Both the position numbers and the translations under genes were made by a program. From contig RXIJ01000034.1 in assembly GCA_004212095.1 (NCBI GenBank), forward strand, positions 1 to 35,017: a stretch of DNA of 35,017 bases, read 5' to 3'. This stretch comes from Methanosarcinales archaeon. Lineage in GTDB: Archaea > Halobacteriota > Methanosarcinia > Methanosarcinales > EX4572-44. Each line of letters opens with the position of its first letter. The first letter of the stretch is position 1. Positions 26,279-35,005 of this stretch are shown here, piece after piece. The notes beneath the pieces were generated by a model that worked only from the letters and a program-made list of their open reading frames with translations, had not been told where the DNA came from and did not search any database.

Positions 26279-27322
26279 TCAGTCTTCTTTTAGCTTGAAT
26301 GTCTCCATGCTGTGTTCTGCCTTACGTCTTTTTCTTATAGATACTTCTTTGATATGATCGAGATCGCTAAGTTTCTTTGTTGTTATAACTCCGCTTCCCT
26401 CCAATCCTGAAAATATCTTTTCTCCTATTTCTGTTCTGATTATAACAGTTGACCATCCATCCTCAGATCCTTCGCATCCTACTGATATGTCAGCCAGTTC
26501 ACTGGTATAATCCTCGCAGACAAGACAATGTTTTGGAACCCAACCACTTGTCTCTGTAATAGGGAGGGACAGTTTGTTCTCTTTTGTGTATGCATTAAAA
26601 AAATTCTTGGAAACACTGATTTTTGTTATTTCAGTAATGTCAACACTATCCTCTTCTATTCTTTTGCGCATCTTCTCATATTCAAAATTCTCCCTGCAGA
26701 AAAGACCAACTAATAGAGTTATTGCAGGATAAAGCTCGAAATTTATGTACTGAAGATGCCTTGTTGATCTAATGTGGCAAGGTGTTCCAACGATGCATAC
26801 ACGGTCGAGTGTTTGATCGATAACAGCTGTTCTGATCTTCATCAGGTTTGGCGTAGTTCCATACTTAGTTCCCGAAGCTTTGACAAAACCATCAAATGTT
26901 GTTGCAACTGTTGGCTCAGGCTTCCACTTATAACTTTCTGCAAGTATGGCGCCGTCTATTATATCTGCATTCAGAACGTATCTCAAAATTGCTGTTACGA
27001 TCCCACCATCCTGTGATTTTGAGAGAATTTTCTTATCGTTTACTTTTGCTTCAAAAATATTTCGGTATATTCCGATAACCTCTTCTTCTCTCCTTTTTCT
27101 CCCAAAGATCATCTCTTCTATCTTATTTTCGTTAAATCCAGTCTTATAACATGCATGATAGCAGGTCTCGCAGTCTTTGCATGCATCTTTTTTTTCTGGC
27201 CTTTTCGGTACTCCATTAATCCATTGAAGGTGATTAAGTGGGCATGAGGCAATGCATGCACCACAGCATGTACATATCCCACTTTCTATCACCTCTGATT
27301 CAAGCTCTTCGTATGCAGGCAT
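26279..27322 (-). CDS. F420 hydrogenase/dehydrogenase beta subunit (FrhB/FdhB) family iron-sulfur flavoprotein
   Basis: 347 residues. The family uses FAD and 4Fe-4S clusters to move electrons to or from coenzyme F420 (or ferredoxin and quinones in relatives). The N-terminus has two ferredoxin-like clusters, CTCCGACIASCP and CKDCETCYHAC; the family core follows, with SQDGGIVTAILRY, GTKYGTTPNLMKI, CIVGTPCHIRSTRHL and GLFCRENF, and a further Cys segment KHCLVCEDYTSELADISVG near 270. The gene begins only a few bases after the aldehyde oxidoreductase stop, so the two are one operon. That context suggests it takes electrons from the tungsten enzyme, perhaps on to F420. The true electron acceptor cannot be told from sequence. 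Confidence 0.88.
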   Translation of the reverse strand: MPAYEELESEVIESGICTCCGACIASCPLNHLQWINGVPKRPEKKDACKDCETCYHACYKTGFNENKIEEMIFGRKRREEEVIGIYRNIFEAKVNDKKILSKSQDGGIVTAILRYVLNADIIDGAILAESYKWKPEPTVATTFDGFVKASGTKYGTTPNLMKIRTAVIDQTLDRVCIVGTPCHIRSTRHLQYINFELYPAITLLVGLFCRENFEYEKMRKRIEEDSVDITEITKISVSKNFFNAYTKENKLSLPITETSGWVPKHCLVCEDYTSELADISVGCEGSEDGWSTVIIRTEIGEKIFSGLEGSGVITTKKLSDLDHIKEVSIRKRRKAEHSMETFKLKED

Positions 27323-27327
27323 GCATT

Positions 27328-29139
27328 TTACAACCCAAGTTCATTTAACTTTTGTTTTGAAGGGTATCCATCTTCATCATAGCCACGTCTCTCATAATAC
27401 ATTGTAAGCATGTCCTCTAATGGATGCACTTTTCCTTTTGCAGGACCTTCTGGCATCTCTTCTATTAAAAATCTCTCAGGCAGTTTGTCGTCCTTTCGGT
27501 CAAATCCTTCTCGCTTGTTAAACAGCCTCTCCAGTGCAAATATTCGCTCACCTGTCTTTAAAAACTCATCTTGTGTGTACCCATCCCAACCAGTCACTCC
27601 TGCGATCATGTTTGCATACTCATCAGCACCTATCGCGAAGGTTAAAAAGAGGCAATTGCTCGACGAATCAACCGCAGAAGTGAGGTTTTGGAATAGTATG
27701 GTAAGATCCACTTTGGCTTCGCTTGCATCAACAGGGTCAACTTTTAGTGGCGACCCGATTATCTCAGCTGCGATCGTGTATCCGCTGACATGACATGCTC
27801 CACGGTTTGCAGTTGCATAGTTTAACCCAATACCAAAAGCCCCTCTTGGATCATAGGCAGGAAGCTCCAAACCTTTTACCTGCATCGCATAGTACTCTGA
27901 TTTTTTTCCTATTTTTTGAGATGCAAGCTTTGTCCCATCTGCAAATACATCCAAAAATCCCTCTCTTTTTGCAATCAGCTCTACCATTTTTATCATAGCA
28001 TCTGCATCGCCAAAGGACAGTTCAAAGCCAAGATCATCGATTGAGATAATCCCTTTCTCGAAGAGTTCCATTGCAAAACCTATTGTTGAGCCAGTTGATA
28101 TTGTATCAAGACCGTACTCGTTGCAGAGATAGTTTGCTCTTGCGATAGCATTTAGGTTATTCACACCACATTCGCCGCCAAATGCCCAACTCGACTCATA
28201 TTCAAGGCTCTCTCCTTCTGTTCCAGCATATTCACCGCTTTCTATTTTTATCCAACGACCACATTCCGTGGGACATTCATAGCATGCTTTTTTCTCTTTC
28301 ATTATTGTCTTTTTTATTTGCTCACCAGATATGAGATCTGCATCCTTAAAAACTCCAGTCTGGAAGTTTTTTGTTGGGTATATTCCGGAAGCATTCATGA
28401 TGTTGGTGAGCACAGCTGTTCCGTATGTATTCAGTGCTCCACCCTCTTTCATAACATCATTTTCTGAAATTAGCTTCAACACTTTGTCTGCAGCTCTTCT
28501 AAAAACGATAGGTTTAGCAACCTCTACATCCTTTGTGCCTTTTACCACGATTGCTTTAAGATTCTTACTCCCAAAAACAGCACCAAGACCAGTCCTTCCG
28601 GCAGCACGGTACTTCTCATTGATCACTGCAGCCATACGTGATTTTTTTTCACCAGCAATGCCTATTTGAAGTACTTTTGCTTCCTCATCAGTTTCTGCTC
28701 TGATTCCATCATCCACTTCACTGACAAGTTTGCCCCAAAATTTGCCTGCATCCCTGAATTCGACGTTTTCATCATTTATTAAAATGTATGTTGGATTTTC
28801 AGCCTTTCCTTTTACCACAATTGCATCATATCCACATTTTTTAAACTCGGTAGCCCACGTACCGCCTGCACTTGCAAACGTTAGACCACCGGTTGCTGGA
28901 CTTTTTGAAACCACTATGTGCCTTCCGCTTGATGCACTCTTCGTTCCAGTAAGAGGCCCTGTTGCCACTACGATGATGTTTTGTTGAGATAATGGTTCTA
29001 CATTAGCCTGCAGTTCATCGTATAATATCTTTACTCCAAGACCTCTTCCGCCAAGGAACATTCTTGCAGTTTCTTTATCGATTTCTTCTTCTTTACACGT
29101 TTTTGATGTTAGGTCAACTCTTAGTATTTTTCCTGACAT
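27328..29139 (-). CDS. aor: Tungsten-containing aldehyde:ferredoxin oxidoreductase (AOR family)
   Basis: Oxidises aldehydes to acids (or the reverse) with a tungsten bis-pterin and a 4Fe-4S cluster. The ORF track begins at 29226, but the ATG at 29139 gives MSGKILRVDLTSKTCKEE, the standard N-terminus, and a TATA box lies inside the longer version, so 603 residues is right. Motifs: FLGGRGLGVKILYDEL, ATGPLTGTKSASSGRHIVVS, the AGRTGLGAVFGSKNLKAI loop, cluster cysteines in ACYECPTECGRW, YESSWAFGGECGVNNLNAIA, DPRGAFGIGLNYATANRGAC for the second pterin, and the last cluster Cys in NCLFLTF. The substrate is unknown. It is paired with an FrhB-type subunit downstream, and a tungstate-binding protein is encoded elsewhere in the window. 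Confidence 0.94.
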   Translation of the reverse strand: MSGKILRVDLTSKTCKEEEIDKETARMFLGGRGLGVKILYDELQANVEPLSQQNIIVVATGPLTGTKSASSGRHIVVSKSPATGGLTFASAGGTWATEFKKCGYDAIVVKGKAENPTYILINDENVEFRDAGKFWGKLVSEVDDGIRAETDEEAKVLQIGIAGEKKSRMAAVINEKYRAAGRTGLGAVFGSKNLKAIVVKGTKDVEVAKPIVFRRAADKVLKLISENDVMKEGGALNTYGTAVLTNIMNASGIYPTKNFQTGVFKDADLISGEQIKKTIMKEKKACYECPTECGRWIKIESGEYAGTEGESLEYESSWAFGGECGVNNLNAIARANYLCNEYGLDTISTGSTIGFAMELFEKGIISIDDLGFELSFGDADAMIKMVELIAKREGFLDVFADGTKLASQKIGKKSEYYAMQVKGLELPAYDPRGAFGIGLNYATANRGACHVSGYTIAAEIIGSPLKVDPVDASEAKVDLTILFQNLTSAVDSSSNCLFLTFAIGADEYANMIAGVTGWDGYTQDEFLKTGERIFALERLFNKREGFDRKDDKLPERFLIEEMPEGPAKGKVHPLEDMLTMYYERRGYDEDGYPSKQKLNELGL

Positions 29140-29170
29140 TTTTATCACAGCATACAGAAGTCTTCTATTG

Positions 29171-29180
29171 TTTGTATAAA
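29171..29180 (-). promoter_or_regulatory. TATA box of the aor operon
   Basis: TTTATACAAA on the minus strand (29180-29171) would start transcription near 29150, eleven bases before the ATG at 29139. It lies inside the longer reading frame of the ORF track and so supports the shorter start. Confidence 0.5.
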
Positions 29181-29342
29181 GATGTGTCGTTTTTGTAGTA
29201 TCCGAACGCTTAGAAGACATTCGCACATCCTCTATGGATTCTTATTATTGTACATTCTCTGTTTGGCTATTCAGACCAGCAAAAGGTTTTAACTGATAAG
29301 CGATGAATTCGTATTCTATTACATTGAACATTCGAGAATTAT

Positions 29343-30425
29343 ATGAAGTCATCCATTGAAATCGGGAAGATAATTGGAATTCCAATAAAACTGCATATCA
29401 CATTACTGCTTGTGCTCCCATTTTTTGCATACATCTTTTCAGTGAACGAACAATTCGGTTTTGGCGGCGTACCATCTCAAAGCCTTCAATATGGATTATC
29501 CATTACTGCAACACTCTTCTTGTTTCTGTCTATTTTGTTGCATGAACTTGCTCACTCTTCTGTTGCCATACATTATGGTTCAAAAGTGGACAGTATTACA
29601 TTATTCCTTTTTGGTGGTGTTTCATCAATGGGCGAGATGCCGCGAAATCCGGTTTTTGAGTTTAAAATGACAATTGTTGGGCCGCTTACAAGTCTTGCTT
29701 TGGGTATTGTATTTCTTGGTATTGATAAAATACTCGGCATCTTCGGTAATAACGTATATTATTTCTTTGGAATACTTGGAATTATTAACGTGGTGCTCTT
29801 TGTTTTTAACATGATTCCAGCATTTCCAATGGATGGCGGCAGAGTGCTTCGTGCATGGCTTGCAGGTCGTATGAGCTATATTGAAGCCACAAGAAAAGCG
29901 GTTTCCATTGGCCAGATTCTTGCTATTGGCATGGGAATTCTCGGGTTGTTAGTAATCAACCCATGGCTTATTTTAATTGCCTTTTTCGTATATATTGGAG
30001 CAGCAGAAGAGGGAAAATCTACAGAGATGTCAGTCACGCTTGAAGGCATTAAGATATCTGATTTAATGAGCGATGAAGTCATTTCTGTTCCACCATCTTT
30101 GAACCTGAACGAGCTTGTGGATGTGATGTTTGAAAGAAAACACATGGGCTATCCAGTGGTGGAAAATGGCAATCTACTTGGTATTGTTACTTTTACTGAT
30201 GTCAGTCATGTTCCCTCCCAAAAACGTGGTGGAGTTGTGGTTGAAGAGGTAATGACCAAAAATATCATATCGTTGCATCCGGATGATCCGGCAGAAAAGG
30301 CTCTTAAGTTATTATTTACACATAACATAGGAAGACTGCCGGTATTAAGTGGAGAGCGACTCGCAGGCATTGTTTCTCGAACAGATCTCATACGCTCCAT
30401 CCAGATTTTTGGTGGTAAACTTTGA
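29343..30425 (+). CDS. Site-2-type intramembrane metalloprotease (M50) with two CBS domains
   Basis: 360 residues. A zinc protease that cuts within the membrane; substrates are unknown. About six membrane segments lie in residues 10-220. The zinc motif is LLHELAHSSVAIHYG (HExxH near residue 66) and the third ligand motif is FNMIPAFPMDGGRVLRA (NxxPxxPxDGG near 160). Two CBS domains fill the C-terminus: MSDEVISVPPSLNLNELVD with GIVTFTDV (about 238-290), and VMTKNIISLHPDDPAEKALK with GIVSRTDLIRS (about 300-355). CBS pairs usually bind adenine nucleotides and may gate the protease by energy state. The next gene starts at its stop codon, so the two are coupled. Confidence 0.93.
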   Translation: MKSSIEIGKIIGIPIKLHITLLLVLPFFAYIFSVNEQFGFGGVPSQSLQYGLSITATLFLFLSILLHELAHSSVAIHYGSKVDSITLFLFGGVSSMGEMPRNPVFEFKMTIVGPLTSLALGIVFLGIDKILGIFGNNVYYFFGILGIINVVLFVFNMIPAFPMDGGRVLRAWLAGRMSYIEATRKAVSIGQILAIGMGILGLLVINPWLILIAFFVYIGAAEEGKSTEMSVTLEGIKISDLMSDEVISVPPSLNLNELVDVMFERKHMGYPVVENGNLLGIVTFTDVSHVPSQKRGGVVVEEVMTKNIISLHPDDPAEKALKLLFTHNIGRLPVLSGERLAGIVSRTDLIRSIQIFGGKL

Positions 30426-31657
30426 TAGAGTACACTGTAAGTGTAACTGCCAGGCAGGAAAAAGGCATCGTTGTTGTTGGAACAGCGCATGTATCAGAAA
30501 AAAGCATCAACGAAGTCAATGAAACAATAGAAAGAGAACATCCGGATATTGTTGCTATTGAACTCTGCCAAGGTAGATATGAAGCTCTTGTAGGTAAACA
30601 GGAAGTAAAAGAAATACCTGTCCGGGAACTACTAAGTGCAGACAAGTTTCACTATTTTTTGATTCACTGGCTGCTGTCATACGTGCAAAAAAAGATTGGG
30701 GCCGAAATGGGGGTAAAGCCTGGAGCTGAGATGCTTGCAGCTATTGAAAAAGCAAAGCAGATTGAAGCAAAAATCGCACTGGTGGATCGAGACATTCAGA
30801 TTACTTTGCAGCGACTCTGGTCAAGGATGACGCTATTTGAAAAGGCAAAAATAACGTTTGCAATTATTGCAGCAGGTCTTGGGATTGGTGGAACAAAAGA
30901 GATAGATATCAATACCGTAACAGATGCTGATATAGTAACCCAGCTTGTAGAGGAGCTTCGAAAATATGCACCGTCTGTCGTAACAGTGCTCATTGATGAA
31001 AGAGATGCCTATATTGCAAGAAATCTTTTAGATATCTCACACGACGGGCATGTAGTAGCAGTGGTGGGGGCAGGGCACAGAGCAGGCATACAAAAATATC
31101 TCGAACATCCTGAAACACTGCCGGCTCTTGATAGCCTCACCACTTTACCAAAGAAGCGATTTAGTATCATCAAAGCTGCAACAATACTGATTATTATAAC
31201 AGCAATTTTTATGCTTGCGGCGATGATTATCTATGGGCAAATCTCTCCTACAACCATGCTTACAGCCATTGCCTATTTATTTATCACACAGGGCGTACTA
31301 TCAGCAGCAGGGGTAATTATAGCAAGAGGGCATCCGTTCTCTGTGCTTACAGCCCTATCATTGGCATGGTTTGGTTTCATTCATCCATTCCTTGCTGTTG
31401 GCTGGCTCGCTGGACTTGTGGAAGCATATTTTAGGCCACCTACGCATAATGATTTTACCACATTAGCCGAAGCTTTAAGCTTTAAAGAATTGATGAATAA
31501 CAAACTATTTCGTGTAATCATTGTAGCAGCACTTGCAAACATTGGGAGCATGGTTGGAACTTTTGTAGCTATACCTTTGATGGTACACTACCTTGGCATA
31601 CCAGACCCTCTTGAAATCATAAAATTAGCACTTGAAAATGTATTAAAACTTGTATAA
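30422..31657 (+). CDS. TraB/PrgY family membrane protein
   Basis: 411 residues starting at a TTG whose last two bases are shared with the TGA of the protease gene, with GGTGGT shortly before; translation is probably coupled. The N-terminal half is a soluble TraB domain (about 10-235): IVVVGTAHVSEKSINEVN, IVAIELCQGRYEALVG, LVDRDIQITLQRLW, VLIDERDAYIARNL and VVAVVGAGHRAGI, the GxxH motifs typical of the family. The C-terminal half has about five hydrophobic segments. The family is named after pheromone shutdown proteins of enterococcal plasmids and is thought to be related to TIKI-type metalloproteases; its archaeal role is unknown. Linkage to an intramembrane protease suggests membrane-protein quality control. 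Confidence 0.85.
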   Translation: MIEYTVSVTARQEKGIVVVGTAHVSEKSINEVNETIEREHPDIVAIELCQGRYEALVGKQEVKEIPVRELLSADKFHYFLIHWLLSYVQKKIGAEMGVKPGAEMLAAIEKAKQIEAKIALVDRDIQITLQRLWSRMTLFEKAKITFAIIAAGLGIGGTKEIDINTVTDADIVTQLVEELRKYAPSVVTVLIDERDAYIARNLLDISHDGHVVAVVGAGHRAGIQKYLEHPETLPALDSLTTLPKKRFSIIKAATILIIITAIFMLAAMIIYGQISPTTMLTAIAYLFITQGVLSAAGVIIARGHPFSVLTALSLAWFGFIHPFLAVGWLAGLVEAYFRPPTHNDFTTLAEALSFKELMNNKLFRVIIVAALANIGSMVGTFVAIPLMVHYLGIPDPLEIIKLALENVLKLV

Positions 31658-31798
31658 GTATCGAGCTGAATCAAGATAGCCGTCTTCTTCCGGTTTCTCT
31701 GTTTTTATGGATATGAGGTATTCAGACATTTTCACCACATCAGCTGTTTTTGCACCGCCAGTAATCGCTTTTTCGTGTGGGTTTTGGCGATGTTTCAC
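31643..31798 (-). CDS. Candidate 51-residue protein missed by the ORF track
   Basis: A GTG-initiated frame (31798-31796) ending in TAA at 31645-31643, overlapping the 3' end of the TraB gene by 15 bp in the opposite direction. The peptide is hydrophilic and coherent: KHRQNPHEKAITGGAKTADV, VKMSEYLISIKTEKPEEDGY, then LDSARYLYKF. Three signals support it: a TATA box at 31844-31853, a start of transcription expected near 31820, and GAAGG about 10 nt before the GTG. An in-frame stop lies just upstream, so it cannot be much longer. No family was recognised. It could also be the last piece of a lost larger gene. Confidence 0.45.
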   Translation of the reverse strand: MKHRQNPHEKAITGGAKTADVVKMSEYLISIKTEKPEEDGYLDSARYLYKF

Positions 31799-31843
31799 AT
31801 TCGGTTTGCCTTCGCATGTGTGTTAAAATTGAACAAGCTCAAC

Positions 31844-31853
31844 TATAAATATA
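31844..31853 (-). promoter_or_regulatory. TATA box before the 51-residue ORF
   Basis: TATATTTATA on the minus strand lies directly after the stop codon (31856-31854) of the large upstream gene and about 50 nt before the GTG start at 31798. Confidence 0.45.
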
Positions 31854-34814
31854 TCACCCAGCCGTCGCCTGTAGAATTATTAATGCATCGAGGGATGTGA
31901 CCTTGCCGTCGCCACTGACATCAGCAGCATCGTCGAACGAACTGCTACCGGTGGCTATTTCGAGAGCGATCGCTGCATCTGCTGGTGTGAGCGTGCAGTC
32001 ACAGTTGAGGTCGCCTCTTATCGTTGGCACAAACCCTGTTTCATCCATAGCGTATCTCACGTACGGATTTTGCATGAATTCACGCCACACTATTCCACTA
32101 CGATAATTCTCAATCATGAGCATGATCGCACCCTCATCAATTCCGATATACTCATCAGTCCGCCACGTCTGGCATCCGCTGAGAGAAACATTCGTATCAA
32201 GATTGAACGCATCCTTAAAACCGTATTCACCCCATATTTTACCGCCATAAGTTTCGTACATATACCGCAAAGCAGGAATTGCAATATCAGGCGCTAACGC
32301 AACCGATCCTCCAGCTCCAGTCGGTGGGATGGTTCCATCGTGCCAATAGCAAGGACAGCCCCCATAGCCAGTATACCCGCCGGGTCCATCACATGCAGTA
32401 AGTCCCCAGCAGTTCTCGCCATAAGTGGCATACACATTGCTGTTATCTATGCAGAACAATCGGTTCTCTCTGACTGCGTTTATCGAGTTCTGCCAGTAGT
32501 TCGTATAACCATCGTGTTTACACCTGAAATCAATCCAACAGTGCGAATACTGATAGGTGAATAGACTTCCTGTATAGCAATAGATAAAATTCTCACCATC
32601 GCAACCGTCTGATGCACTGCATGGCAATTTAAAGTCGTCCATGTAAATAGCAGAACCGGATGTGGACACATTGGTTCCTAAAATGGCAACTGTGAATCGG
32701 TTGACCTTCGTCTTATCCAGTACACCATCCTGCATTGTCAATTCCCACACTCTAAAGGATGAAACTGGTATATCAAGTTCATTCCAACCCATCCAGTTCA
32801 AAGGCAATTCGTATATCCAGTATTCATTGCCATAATCTTCTTCGATCTTAATTCTCAATGTATTACTGGAATTATCACCATATATCCACAGATTTACACT
32901 ATCGTAGTTAGCCCATGTACTTTTTTGCAGGTAGGCTCCGCATCGTTCTCCACCAGCACCATCGCCGGTGTTATAGCCAATCTTCATCGAATAATCCCCG
33001 ATTTTGCTATTGTTCGAGCGCGATATATCGATGGATGCACCTGAACCTGAGTCTACAAATGTTACCCAAGCACTCACATTATTATCTTCAAAATCGTCCA
33101 CCATTCTACCACAGTCTTTTCCGTACGTGCTTGCCCACGCATCCCAACTCCTTTTCGGATCCGGAACCGGATGGGTTGGCGAGCCAATAGCCAAGAGGTA
33201 CATAATCATTGCTTCATTATAACCACGCCAATAGTCCGGTGATAAGCCCTCTTCAGGAGTCCATTTCATTGCAATCGTATCAGTTCCGTTGAGCATCCAC
33301 GTCCAGTTAACTCTTTCATAGAGTTCGTTTGACAGGCTCTTTATACTCTCATTTTCTTTAAAATGCTCGCCGGCATGTAACACTCCTGTCATCAGGAGTG
33401 CGGTGTCAATGGATGATACCTCACAATCCCATTCACGCTCTCCAGTGCTCATGTTAATCCAGTGATAATAAAAACCTTCTTTATTATACAAATTGTTGAA
33501 CGTTTCAAGCGTGGTTAATATCCGGTCAGATGCATCCGTGCTATTTACCCACCCTCTGCTTTCTGCTATACATATCGCTGAGAGGCCAAAACCCACCGAC
33601 GCGATACTGCAAGGGGAATCCAATGTGCTTCTATCCCTAATCAAACCGTTTGTTTGGTTTACTTCGCTCCAGAAATAGTTGAAAGTGGCATGTTCTACCA
33701 TCTCAAGAAAATCATCGTCTGATACGGGCATGTCAGACAATTCCAGTTTGATGTCATCCACGTAAATGGTGGAACCGAGTGGACTGTTTCCGGATACGAC
33801 CAGTGTAAATCGATTTATCTTCGACTTATCATAGATACCTTCTGCTGCCCCCCCAGCAACAAAGGATGAGAGTGGTATAACGAGTTTTTTCCACCCACCC
33901 CAATCTATAATTGATGTGTATCTCCACCATTCTTCGCCATAAGCTTCCTCAAGCTTAATTTCCAGTGTATTGCCAGAATTGTCACCACACACCCACAAAC
34001 TCACATTGTCATAATTTACCCATGTATCCATCTGCCTGTAAACGCCGCACCAGTTTGTTTCATACCCACTTATGTTGTAGCCGATCCTCATCGAGTAACT
34101 CCCAGATTTACTGTTATTTGAAAGTGACCGGTTGATGGATGCGTTTTGGGTTGCAAATAGAGACCAATCACCCACGTCAGTATCTTCGAAATCATCGATG
34201 ATGGGATTTGTCATGTCCGCTTTCGTGAGATATTCCTCGCTATCTGATAGGTCGTACTGATTGGAATATGATACAGGTGGAATCGCTGCCATTTGCAGGA
34301 TCGTTAATGCATCGAATAGGGTGACTTTGCCGTCGCCATCATTTTCGACAATGTTATTATTAATTATAGGATTATTATTGCTGCTCCCAATCCAAATTCC
34401 ACTATCGTGATTCAATGTTATCGTATTATTGATTATGTCACATGCATTATTTTCGATATAGACTCCGTAGTCTCCATTTCTTATCGTGAACCCATCAATT
34501 GTGACATTATTAGCTGTTATATACGCACATTTACTTCTTCCCAAACCGAGTATATTTGAGTTTCCATTCTCCCCAACAAGTATCAATGATTTGGAAATTG
34601 AAATACACTCATAATAAGACCCGTTATATACAAAGATCGTATCGCTTTCGTTTGCCGCATTTATCGCATCCTGAATATTTGTAAAATCCGCGCCTCCACT
34701 ATCACCCACATACCAAATCTTTCCTGATGCTGCTCCAATAAACAACAAACTTAATACTGCCATTACAAAAAGAACATCCATCAACTTCCGTTTCAAAGCA
34801 TTTTCAATTACCAT
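31854..34814 (-). CDS. Secreted glycoamylase-like protein with carbohydrate-binding-type modules and dockerin
   Basis: The track starts at 34973, but GGAG lies 8 nt before the ATG at 34814 (MVIENALKRKLMDVLFV), giving 986 residues with a signal peptide; the longer N-terminus reads through a structured leader. Order: short right-handed beta-helix (about 30-157, DFTNIQDAINAANESDTIFV); half dockerin (GDGKVTLFDALTILQ, about 160-175); a CBM-like module (about 205-360, IIDDFEDTDVGDW ... YVDDIKLE); first part of a PF10091-type glycoamylase (365-565, SVGFGLSAICIAESRGWV, YWRGYNEAMIMYLLAIGSPT); a second CBM-like module (570-730); the rest of the glycoamylase (740-930, LFTYQYSHCWIDFR, GENCWGLTACDGPGGY, MLMIENYRSGIVWREFM); a C-terminal dockerin (GDLNCDCTLTPADAA, SGDGKVTSLDALIIL). 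Likely acts on extracellular glucans or other glycans. Cohesin partner not in view. Confidence 0.83.
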   Translation of the reverse strand: MVIENALKRKLMDVLFVMAVLSLLFIGAASGKIWYVGDSGGADFTNIQDAINAANESDTIFVYNGSYYECISISKSLILVGENGNSNILGLGRSKCAYITANNVTIDGFTIRNGDYGVYIENNACDIINNTITLNHDSGIWIGSSNNNPIINNNIVENDGDGKVTLFDALTILQMAAIPPVSYSNQYDLSDSEEYLTKADMTNPIIDDFEDTDVGDWSLFATQNASINRSLSNNSKSGSYSMRIGYNISGYETNWCGVYRQMDTWVNYDNVSLWVCGDNSGNTLEIKLEEAYGEEWWRYTSIIDWGGWKKLVIPLSSFVAGGAAEGIYDKSKINRFTLVVSGNSPLGSTIYVDDIKLELSDMPVSDDDFLEMVEHATFNYFWSEVNQTNGLIRDRSTLDSPCSIASVGFGLSAICIAESRGWVNSTDASDRILTTLETFNNLYNKEGFYYHWINMSTGEREWDCEVSSIDTALLMTGVLHAGEHFKENESIKSLSNELYERVNWTWMLNGTDTIAMKWTPEEGLSPDYWRGYNEAMIMYLLAIGSPTHPVPDPKRSWDAWASTYGKDCGRMVDDFEDNNVSAWVTFVDSGSGASIDISRSNNSKIGDYSMKIGYNTGDGAGGERCGAYLQKSTWANYDSVNLWIYGDNSSNTLRIKIEEDYGNEYWIYELPLNWMGWNELDIPVSSFRVWELTMQDGVLDKTKVNRFTVAILGTNVSTSGSAIYMDDFKLPCSASDGCDGENFIYCYTGSLFTYQYSHCWIDFRCKHDGYTNYWQNSINAVRENRLFCIDNSNVYATYGENCWGLTACDGPGGYTGYGGCPCYWHDGTIPPTGAGGSVALAPDIAIPALRYMYETYGGKIWGEYGFKDAFNLDTNVSLSGCQTWRTDEYIGIDEGAIMLMIENYRSGIVWREFMQNPYVRYAMDETGFVPTIRGDLNCDCTLTPADAAIALEIATGSSSFDDAADVSGDGKVTSLDALIILQATAG

Positions 34815-34836
34815 CCTCATATCTCCTTTAGAAGCC

Positions 34837-35005
34837 GTCAAATTAGCTTTTTGACTTAAAACTCTATCTCTTTTTTGAGTATGACTTGATTTACAGGCAT
34901 GCTGCACCCTACCGACAGTTTTAGATAGTTTGCCAAGTCTGCCTCTTATGGCAGAAATTTCAAAAGTTTTCAAAGGAGTCTCTTTTGCAGACTCGCTTGA
35001 AAACT
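34837..35005 (-). promoter_or_regulatory. Structured 5' leader of the glycoamylase-like gene
   Basis: Several consecutive stem-loops precede the start: AGTTTTCAA/TTGAAAACT enclosing GAGTCT/AGACTC (34965-35005); TCTGCC/GGCAGA (34938-34955); GACTTG/CAAGTC (34883-34939, sharing two bases with the previous stem) enclosing GGCA/TGCC and CTATC/GGTAG (one G-U pair); and GTCAAA/TTTGAC (34837-34855). No open frame of protein character is evident. It may be a cis-regulatory RNA; I do not recognise a known riboswitch class. The upstream limit is near the window edge. Confidence 0.4.

Noticed and set aside
34815-34973. N-terminal extension of the glycoamylase-like protein as given in the ORF track
   Set aside because: A well-placed GGAG before the ATG at 34814 and a proper signal peptide there show the upstream part to be leader.
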